The notes under the pieces are model-generated. The model was not told the DNA's origin. It worked only from the letters and a program-made list of their open reading frames with translations, and made no database searches. From CAVSUR01 sp052143655 (GTDB taxonomy: Bacteria > Actinomycetota > Actinomycetes > Streptosporangiales > Streptosporangiaceae), in the NCBI GenBank assembly GCA_052143655.1, contig JBKQSL010000429.1:1-31969 (forward strand): a stretch of DNA of 31,969 nucleotides, read 5' to 3'. Of the stretch, positions 1 to 5,971 are shown in pieces. Within the stretch, counting starts at the first letter, position 1, and every line of letters starts with the position of its first letter. The position numbers were made by a program, and so were the translations under genes.

Positions 1-1425
1 CTGCGGCTGCGTCACCGCTCGCTGGATCTGCGCCGCGCGCCGATGCGCGAGGCGCTCGAGTTGCGCCACCGCGTCGTCTCCACGATTCGCAAGATTCTTG
101 ATGAGCGTGATTTCTTGGAGATCGAGACGCCTTTCCTGACGCGCTCGACGCCTGAGGGCGCGCGCGATTTCCTCGTGCCAGCGCGCACCCAGCCCGGCTC
201 TTTCTACGCGCTCCCGCAGTCGCCGCAGCTGTTCAAGCAGCTGCTGATGGTCGCCGGGATGGAACGGTACTACCAGCTGGTGCGGTGCTTCAGGGATGAG
301 GACTTCCGCGCCGACCGGCAGCCCGAGTTCACCCAGGTGGACCTGGAAATGTCGTTCGTGACCAGGGAAGACGTCGTCGGGGTGGCGGAGGACCTGGTGG
401 CCCGGCTGTGGTCGGAGCTGGCCGGCTACCAGCTGCACCGGCCAATACCGCAGATGAGCTACGCCGACGCGATGACCCGGTTCGGGTCGGACAAGCCGGA
501 CCTGCGGTTCGGCCAGGAGCTGACTGAGCTCACGGCCTACTTCGCGCAGAGCGAGTTCCGGGTGTTCCAGGCGCCGCACGTCGGGGCCGTGGTCATGCCC
601 GGCGGGGCCAGCCAGACCCGCCGGGAGCTGGACGGCTGGCAGGACTGGGCCCGCTCGCGCGGCGCCCGCGGCCTGGCCTACGTGCTGATCGACGCGGCCG
701 GCCAGGTCTCCGACGCCGGGCCGGTGGCCCGGCACCTGTCGGCCGCCGAGCGGTCCGGGCTGCCCGCCGCGACCGGGGCGGGCCCCGGCGACTGCGTGTT
801 CTTCGCCGCCGGGCCGCCGGCCGCCACCCGCACCCTGCTCGGCGCGGCCCGGCTGGAGATCGGCCACCGCTGCGGGCTGATCGACCCGCAGGCGTGGGCG
901 TTCACCTGGGTGGTGGACGCGCCGATGTTCACCGGCGACGGCGAGGGCGGCTGGACGTCGGTGCACCACCCCTTCACCGCGCCGCTGCCCGAGTGGGCCG
1001 ACAAGTTCACCGCCGAGCCCGGCGGCGCGCTCGCCGACGCCTACGACATCGTCTGCAACGGCACCGAGATCGGCGGCGGGTCGATCCGGATCCACCGCCC
1101 GGACATGCAGCAGCGGGTGTTCGACGTGATCGGGCTGTCGCATGAGCAGGCCACCTCGCAGTTCGGGTTCCTGCTGGACGCGCTGCGGTTCGGGCCGCCG
1201 CCGCACGGCGGGATCGCGTTCGGCTGGGACCGGATGCTGATGCTGCTGACCGGCCGGGACTCGATCCGCGAGGTGATCGCCTTCCCGAAGGCCGCGTCCG
1301 GGCAGGACCCGCTGACCGGCGCGCCCACGCCGATCACGGCCGCCCAGCGCAAGGAGGCCGGGATCGACGCGGTGCCGGCCGCGCCGCCGGGCACCGGCCA
1401 GCCCGCCGCCGGGCCCGCGCACTAG
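1..1425 (+). CDS. aspS: aspartyl-tRNA synthetase, 5' end outside window
   Basis: Class II synthetase that charges tRNA-Asp with aspartate in the cytoplasm. The frame is open from base 1, so about the first 120 residues (the OB-fold anticodon-binding domain) lie outside the window; the ATG at 43 is internal. Visible are the catalytic core with motif 2 (FRDEDFRADRQPEFTQ, about 290-337), a bacterial GAD insertion domain in the middle, NGTEIGGGSIRIH, and motif 3 (GIAFGWDRMLMLLTG, about 1210-1254). The C-terminal tail continues past the usual DPLTGAP...GIDAVP end with an Ala/Pro/Gly-rich stretch. The gene converges on manA. Codon use in roughly the first 240 bases (CGC for Arg, plus ATT, CTT, CGT, TCT) differs from the CGG/CTG-rich remainder. 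Whether the enzyme also charges tRNA-Asn cannot be told from this. Confidence 0.97.
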   Translation: MRLRHRSLDLRRAPMREALELRHRVVSTIRKILDERDFLEIETPFLTRSTPEGARDFLVPARTQPGSFYALPQSPQLFKQLLMVAGMERYYQLVRCFRDEDFRADRQPEFTQVDLEMSFVTREDVVGVAEDLVARLWSELAGYQLHRPIPQMSYADAMTRFGSDKPDLRFGQELTELTAYFAQSEFRVFQAPHVGAVVMPGGASQTRRELDGWQDWARSRGARGLAYVLIDAAGQVSDAGPVARHLSAAERSGLPAATGAGPGDCVFFAAGPPAATRTLLGAARLEIGHRCGLIDPQAWAFTWVVDAPMFTGDGEGGWTSVHHPFTAPLPEWADKFTAEPGGALADAYDIVCNGTEIGGGSIRIHRPDMQQRVFDVIGLSHEQATSQFGFLLDALRFGPPPHGGIAFGWDRMLMLLTGRDSIREVIAFPKAASGQDPLTGAPTPITAAQRKEAGIDAVPAAPPGTGQPAAGPAH

Positions 1426-1428
1426 CGC

Positions 1429-1447
1429 CGCCCGGCCCAGCCGGGCG
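1429..1447. terminator. possible bidirectional terminator hairpin
   Basis: Perfect 8-base inverted repeat (CGCCCGGC, loop CCA, GCCGGGCG) in the short gap between the stop codons of the convergent aspS and manA genes. There is no T tract on either strand, so it is only a candidate of the U-less type that GC-rich actinobacteria often show. Confidence 0.4.
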
Positions 1448-1458
1448 CCCGCCGGCGG

Positions 1459-2655
1459 CTACCCGCCGACGGTGGCGCGCAGGACAGTGCCGGGGCCGGT
1501 GACGCTCACCTTGTCGTCGGCGGCCGTCAGGTAGGCCGACTGGCCGCGGCTCAGGTCCAGCACCTGACCGGACGGGGAGCTCAGCCGGGCCGTGCCCGCG
1601 ATGCACAGCAGGATCTGCGGGCTGCCGCCTGGCAGGACGGCCGGGCCGGCACCGGGATCCAGGCGGCCGAGCCGGAAATCGCTGACCGGGACCGGGTACA
1701 CCGCGCCGGGCTCGCCGCCGCCGGGCACCGGGCGCAGCACGGCCGGCTCGGCAGGCCGGAAGTCCAGCACCCGCAGCAGCTCGGGCACGTTGACCCGCTT
1801 GCTGGTCAGGCCCGCCCGCAGCACGTTGTCGGAGGAGGCCATCAGCTCGGCGCCGAACCCGCGCAGGTAGCAGTGCGGCACCCCGGCGCCGACGAACACC
1901 GCCTCGCCAGTGGCCAGCTCGATGTAGTTGAGCAGCAGCGCGACCAGCACGCCCGGATCGTCCGGGTAGGCCGCGGCGACCTCGGCGTAGGCGGCGCAGG
2001 CAGCCGCCCACCGGCCGCCCGCCGCGGCCGCCCGCTCGCAGGCCTTGCGCACGCCGGCGATCACCGGCGCCCTGTCGGCCCCGGCGGTCAGCATGTCCGT
2101 GACCAGGCCGCGCAGGCTCGCGGCCGGGTCGTCCTGCCCGGCCGGGCCGAGCCGGTCCGCGACGTGCGCGAGCCCGGGCACGGCCAGCCCGGCGAGCAGG
2201 TCGCGGCTGCCCGGCAGCGGCCGGAACCCGCACAGCCCGGCGAAGGAGTCCCGCAGCGCGCAGATCAGCTCGGGCTTGTGGTTGCCGTCGGTGTAGTCCC
2301 GCGGCCCTTCGCCGGCCTGCTGCTGGGCGGCATACGCCCGCTCGGCGTACTGCTTGTCCGGATGCACCTGCAGCGACAGCGGCCGGGCCGCGGAGATGAC
2401 CTTGAGCAGGAACGGCAGCCGCGGGCCGAAGCGGCGCGCTACGGCCGGCCCGAGTTCCGCCTCCGGCTCGGCCGCGATCACCTCCGCCAGCGACCGGGGC
2501 TCGCCGTCGCGCACGACCTGCGACGGCGAGTCGGGGTGCGCGCCCATCCACAGCTCGGCCACCGGGCCGCCGCTGGCCGGGACGCCGAGGAACTCCGGGA
2601 TGTCCCCGGCCGATCCCCACGGGTAGTCGCGCACCGGGTTATCGAGGCGCTCCAT
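1459..2655 (-). CDS. manA: mannose-6-phosphate isomerase, class I
   Basis: 398-residue phosphomannose isomerase that interconverts fructose-6-phosphate and mannose-6-phosphate, feeding GDP-mannose, glycan and mannolipid synthesis. The N-terminus MERLDNPVRDYPWGS is typical of the family. The zinc-site segments are visible as SLQVHPDKQYAE (residues about 94-105) and HKPELICAL (about 126-134). The later GAGVPHCYLRGFGAELM and SSDNVLRAGLTSKRVN segments are the conserved cupin region. Length matches the family. The ATG at 2655 is chosen because the conserved start follows directly; the ribosome site before it is weak. Upstream on the same strand lies only a decayed ABC-transporter gene, so manA is probably transcribed alone or from within that remnant. 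Confidence 0.95.
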   Translation of the reverse strand: MERLDNPVRDYPWGSAGDIPEFLGVPASGGPVAELWMGAHPDSPSQVVRDGEPRSLAEVIAAEPEAELGPAVARRFGPRLPFLLKVISAARPLSLQVHPDKQYAERAYAAQQQAGEGPRDYTDGNHKPELICALRDSFAGLCGFRPLPGSRDLLAGLAVPGLAHVADRLGPAGQDDPAASLRGLVTDMLTAGADRAPVIAGVRKACERAAAAGGRWAAACAAYAEVAAAYPDDPGVLVALLLNYIELATGEAVFVGAGVPHCYLRGFGAELMASSDNVLRAGLTSKRVNVPELLRVLDFRPAEPAVLRPVPGGGEPGAVYPVPVSDFRLGRLDPGAGPAVLPGGSPQILLCIAGTARLSSPSGQVLDLSRGQSAYLTAADDKVSVTGPGTVLRATVGG

Positions 2656-2701
2656 GTCCGCGCCCTACTGCCTGGCGCCCGCGCTCGCGCGGGCCGCCCG
2701 G

Positions 2702-3110
2702 TCATGGCTGTCCGGCAACCGAATCTCCCGTCCTGCCCGCCGCTGCCTCGCCAGCGGCCGCCCCCTCGGCCCCAGTCCCGCCGACCGCCGTCCCGGCAGC
2801 CGCGGGCACCCCCGCCGCCCCGGCCGGGGCGTCCGCCGCGACCGGGCGCTGCAGGGGGAAGTGACAGGCAGCATAGTGATCAGGGCCGAAGGACTGCACC
2901 GGCGGCTCCAGCTTCGCGCAGATCTCCTCGGCGATGGTCGGCGGGCCCGGTCTCCACCAGCTGCCCAGGTAGACCACGCCGATCCGGTCCGACATGCAGC
3001 GGACGACCGCCAGGTCGTGGGAGATGATCAGGTAGCTCAGGTTGGTGCCGGTCCTGCAGGTCGCGCATCAGGTTCAGGATCTTCCTGGTGCCCGACGCAT
3101 CGATCCCGCG
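2702..3110 (-). pseudogene. decayed oligopeptide/dipeptide ABC transporter ATPase (C-terminal remnant)
   Basis: Reading the minus strand in two frames recovers pieces of a DppF/OppF-type ATPase in the right order. First comes IDASGTRKILNLMRDLQ in one frame. A frameshift near 3056 then gives RTGTNLSYLIISHDLAVVR and MSDRIGVVYLG (D-loop and H-loop region). A second shift near 2965 gives QLVETGPAD. Back in the previous frame is AEEICAKLEPPVQSFGPDH followed by YAACHFPLQ, the cysteine-containing C-terminal motif of oligopeptide transporter ATPases. About 50 residues between QLVETGPAD and AEEIC are missing, and the Walker A, signature and Walker B parts are absent. The tail runs into Ala/Gly-rich sequence up to a stop at 2702. 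Two frameshifts plus an internal deletion and 5' truncation make this a pseudogene; no permease genes are nearby. Confidence 0.8.
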
Positions 3111-3213
3111 CGTAATACCGGCGGCTATCAGCGCGCGGGCCTACCGGACCTGCGCGTCGCTGACCGAGGTGCTGGGCATTCTCGCCGTGGCCCGGCCGCG
3201 GCAGCCTTCCGGC

Positions 3214-3219
3214 TAATGT
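3214..3219 (+). promoter_or_regulatory. candidate -10 element for leaderless rarA transcript
   Basis: TAATGT fits the actinobacterial -10 pattern TANNNT. Its last base is six bases before the ATG at 3226, so a transcript starting about seven bases downstream would begin at the start codon itself. No Shine-Dalgarno sequence is visible before the ATG, which agrees with a leaderless message. No convincing -35 is seen 17 bases upstream. Confidence 0.45.
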
Positions 3220-3225
3220 CATGGC

Positions 3226-4680
3226 ATGGCAGGAGCGGAGCCGCGGCAGCGCGACAGCCTGTTCGACGTGCCCGCTGAGGAGGCCGCCCAGGCGGTCGCG
3301 CCGCTGGCGGTGCGGATGCGGCCGCGCACCCTGGATGAGGTCGTCGGGCAGCGGCACCTGACCTCCGGCGGCTCCCCGCTGCGCAAGCTGACCGAGTTCG
3401 ACGCGCCGCTGTCGGTGCTGCTGTGGGGGCCGCCGGGTACCGGCAAGACCACGCTGGCCTACGTGGTCAGCCAGGTGACGCGGCGCCGGTTCGTCGAGCT
3501 GTCGGCGGTCTCGGCCGGGGTCAGGGACGTCCGGGCGGCGATCGAGGAAGCACGCCGCCAGCTGGGCATGAACGGCACCCAGACGATCCTGTTCATCGAC
3601 GAGGTGCACCGGTTCAACAAGGCCCAGCAGGACGCGCTGCTGCCGGCCGTGGAGAACCGCTGGGTGTCGTTCATCGGCGCCACCACCGAGAACCCGTTCT
3701 TCTCCGTCGTCAGCCCGCTGCTGTCGCGGTCCCTGCTGCTCACCCTGCGGCCGCTGGCCGAGGCGGAGATCGGCGCCGTCATCGACCGGGCACTCGCCGA
3801 CGAGCGCGGGCTGGCCGGCGCGGTGACCCTGGATCCCGCCGCCCGCGAGCACCTGATCCGGCTGGCCGGCGGTGACGCCCGGCGGGTACTGACCTACCTC
3901 GAGGCCGCCGCGCTCGGGCTGCCCGACGCCGGGGTCATCGACGTGGGCGTGCTGGAGCGCGCGGTCGACCGGGCGGCAGTCCGCTACGACCGGGACGGCG
4001 ACCAGCACTACGACGTCATCAGCGCGTTCATCAAGAGCATCCGCGGCAGCGACGCCGACGCCGCGCTGCACTACCTGGCCCGGATGATCGAGGCCGGGGA
4101 GGACCCGCGGTTCATTGCCCGGCGGCTGATCGTGCACGCCAGCGAGGACATCGGGATGGCCGACCCGTCCGCGCTGCAGATCGCGGTGGCGGCCGCGCAT
4201 GCCGTCGAGTTCGTCGGCCTGCCCGAGGCCCGGATCAACCTGGCCCAGGCCGTGATCCACCTGGCCCTGGCGCCGAAGTCGAACGCGGTGATCGTGGCGA
4301 TCGACGCCGCCGCGGCCGACGTCAGGTCCGGCCTGGCCGGGGCGGTGCCCCGGCACCTGCGCGACGCGCACTACCGGGGCGCGGCGCGCCTTGGCCACGG
4401 CCGCGGCTACCAGTACCCGCACGACTTCGCCGAGGGCGTGGCCAGGCAGGCATACGCACCGGACTCGATCGCCGGGCGGCAGTACTATCAGCCCTCCGCA
4501 CACGGCACGGAGCGGCGCTACAGCGAGCAGTCGGCCCGGATCCGGGCCATCCTGGGCCGTGATCCGGCACCCGGGCGAGAACCGAGCGGCAAGGCCGGGA
4601 CAGCCGCAGCGGACGGCCCGGCCCCCGCGGATGGCCAGGCTGCTGCCGGCGGCCAGGCTGACGCGGGCGGCCAGCGCTAG
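3226..4680 (+). CDS. rarA: replication-associated recombination protein A (MgsA/RarA AAA+ ATPase)
   Basis: 484-residue cytoplasmic AAA+ ATPase related to clamp-loader subunits, acting at stalled replication forks. Walker A GPPGTGKT is at residues 68-75, Walker B ILFIDE at 121-126 followed by the family motif VHRFNKAQQDALLPAVE, and sensor 1 is FIGATTENP near 149. The C-terminal MgsA region is complete (HYDVISAFIKSIRGSDADAA, ARRLIVHASEDIGMADP, GRGYQYPHDF). After the family's usual end the protein has a low-complexity Ala/Gly/Asp/Gln tail with repeated DGQAAAGGQ-like units. A second ATG at 3221 is out of frame. The gene leads the run toward alaS, a common actinobacterial order, but is separated from the next gene by about 220 bases. 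Confidence 0.96.
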   Translation: MAGAEPRQRDSLFDVPAEEAAQAVAPLAVRMRPRTLDEVVGQRHLTSGGSPLRKLTEFDAPLSVLLWGPPGTGKTTLAYVVSQVTRRRFVELSAVSAGVRDVRAAIEEARRQLGMNGTQTILFIDEVHRFNKAQQDALLPAVENRWVSFIGATTENPFFSVVSPLLSRSLLLTLRPLAEAEIGAVIDRALADERGLAGAVTLDPAAREHLIRLAGGDARRVLTYLEAAALGLPDAGVIDVGVLERAVDRAAVRYDRDGDQHYDVISAFIKSIRGSDADAALHYLARMIEAGEDPRFIARRLIVHASEDIGMADPSALQIAVAAAHAVEFVGLPEARINLAQAVIHLALAPKSNAVIVAIDAAAADVRSGLAGAVPRHLRDAHYRGAARLGHGRGYQYPHDFAEGVARQAYAPDSIAGRQYYQPSAHGTERRYSEQSARIRAILGRDPAPGREPSGKAGTAAADGPAPADGQAAAGGQADAGGQR

Positions 4681-4848
4681 CCGGGACCGGTGCGGGGCGG
4701 CCGGATCGCCGGGCCGCAGGGCGCTGGCCGGCGCAGGTGCCGCGCTCGGCCATCAGGACCAGGGCTACAGCGGTAATGTCGGCAAGCACGGCGTGCCCGG
4801 CCCGGGGGAGCCCGCGTTTCCGGAAGCCGCATGCGGACGCCGCAACAG

Positions 4849-4881
4849 GGAAATCGCAGAGTCGCAGCAGGAAATCGCAGA
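4849..4881 (+). repeat. 12-base direct repeat, 21-base period, upstream of DUF948 gene
   Basis: GGAAATCGCAGA occurs at 4849-4860 and again at 4870-4881. The period is 21 bases, two helical turns, directly before the ribosome binding site of the DUF948 gene (GGGGAG at 4884-4889). It could be a regulator site or a chance duplication. The rest of the 4681-4898 gap shows no gene. Confidence 0.5.
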
Positions 4882-4898
4882 AAGGGGAGCGGCCGCTG

Positions 4899-5441
4899 AT
4901 GAACGCCGGACAGCTGGCAGCGATGATCGCCGCAGTGTCTTTCGCGGTGCTCGTATGCGCCGCCGTTTTCGTGCTGCTGCGGCTGTCGCGGCTGATCAGC
5001 GCGGGCACCCGGTTCGTCGCCGGGTACTGTGACCGCAGTGGGGAACTGCTGGACCGGGCCCAGGCCGCCATCGACCGCAGCAGCGAGCAACTGGCCCGCA
5101 CTGACTCGATCACCGCCAGCATGGATGAGGTCACCGCGAACATGGCCGAGCTGTCCGAGCACGTCTCCGCGATGGCCGGGCTGGCCCGCGGCATCTCGGC
5201 CGGGTTCGGCACGCCGCTGATGCGGTGCGCGGCCGCGGTGTACGGGGTGCGCCGCGCGGTGGCCCGGCGCCGTCCGCAGCGGTCCGGCAGCATCGCCGGC
5301 CGGCCCGGCCGCCCCGCTGCGGCGGCAGCGGCCCGGCCCGCGGTGACCGCCGGAGCGAGCCCGCGCGAGACCGCCGCCGGCCGGCCGGGCCGCCGCGCCG
5401 CCCTCGCCGGGTCCGCGCGCCGCAGCCGGGGGCTGCGGTGA
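4899..5441 (+). CDS. DUF948 family membrane-anchored protein
   Basis: 180-residue protein with one N-terminal membrane segment (about residues 8-30, AAMIAAVSFAVLVCAAVFVLL) and a following helical, probably coiled-coil region resembling the DUF948 domain (SGELLDRAQAAIDRSSEQL, MDEVTANMAELSEHVSAMA). The last 60 residues are basic and Ala/Arg/Pro-rich. The ATG at 4899 is preferred over an upstream in-frame ATG at 4737. It has GGGGAG nine bases before it and starts right at the membrane segment, whereas the longer version adds an untypical basic stretch. The stop overlaps the next start by one base (TGATG). DUF948 genes commonly sit before alaS in actinobacteria; the molecular function is unknown. 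Confidence 0.85.
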   Translation: MNAGQLAAMIAAVSFAVLVCAAVFVLLRLSRLISAGTRFVAGYCDRSGELLDRAQAAIDRSSEQLARTDSITASMDEVTANMAELSEHVSAMAGLARGISAGFGTPLMRCAAAVYGVRRAVARRRPQRSGSIAGRPGRPAAAAAARPAVTAGASPRETAAGRPGRRAALAGSARRSRGLR

Positions 5442-5971
5442 TGCGGCGGCTGTTCTGGGTCGGGGTCGGTGCGGCCGCTGGCATCAGCGGCTACCGCAAG
5501 GCGGCCCGCGGGCTCTCGGCCCTGGGCGGGCCCGCGGCGGGCCGCCGCGCCCGTACCCAGGCGGGCCCGGTGCCGGCTGGCCCGGTGCCGGCTGGCCCGG
5601 TGCCGGCTGGCCCAGTGCCGGCAGGCACGCCGCAGCTCACCCTGGTCGCCGCGGATTCCGCCTGGCCCCCGGTACCGGACGCCCGGTACGGGGCGGCCGG
5701 ACGCAGGCCCGCGCCGCGCGGCGCGGTCGCCAGCACCACGCGGCTATGCGTGCGGGCCGCGCGCGGCGGTGCCAGGCTGGCCGGCCGCCGGGCTGCCGCC
5801 AGCGCCGCCGGCTTCATGGCCGACGTGCGGGACGGGATGACCGAATACCTCGAGCAGCATGCGCTCGAGCCAGCATCTACCCTCGATAGGCAGCAGATAC
5901 CCGCAGGAGACCCGGCCGGGACAGGCCTGCCCCGGGTCCGGAGCCTCAATTACGTGAAGGATGGCCACTGA
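5441..5971 (+). CDS. DUF6167-like small membrane-associated protein
   Basis: 176 residues. The start MRRLFWVGVGAAAGISGYRK forms a short N-terminal hydrophobic segment, and the C-terminal part contains GFMADVRDGMTEYLEQ, the kind of motif found in the small DUF6167 proteins encoded between DUF948 and alaS in other actinobacteria. The middle carries four or five PVPAG repeats from a 15-base DNA tandem repeat. The start at 5441 shares one base with the DUF948 stop, and the stop TGA shares one base with the alaS ATG, so translation of the three is probably coupled. The family assignment comes from recalled motif and position; the function is unknown. Confidence 0.75.
   Translation: MRRLFWVGVGAAAGISGYRKAARGLSALGGPAAGRRARTQAGPVPAGPVPAGPVPAGPVPAGTPQLTLVAADSAWPPVPDARYGAAGRRPAPRGAVASTTRLCVRAARGGARLAGRRAAASAAGFMADVRDGMTEYLEQHALEPASTLDRQQIPAGDPAGTGLPRVRSLNYVKDGH
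5564..5623 (+). repeat. 15-base tandem repeat, 4 copies, coding
   Basis: The unit GGCCCGGTGCCGGCT is repeated three times perfectly and a fourth time with two changes, giving PVPAG repeats in the DUF6167-like protein. The unit length is a multiple of three, so copy-number change would keep the frame. Confidence 0.9.
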
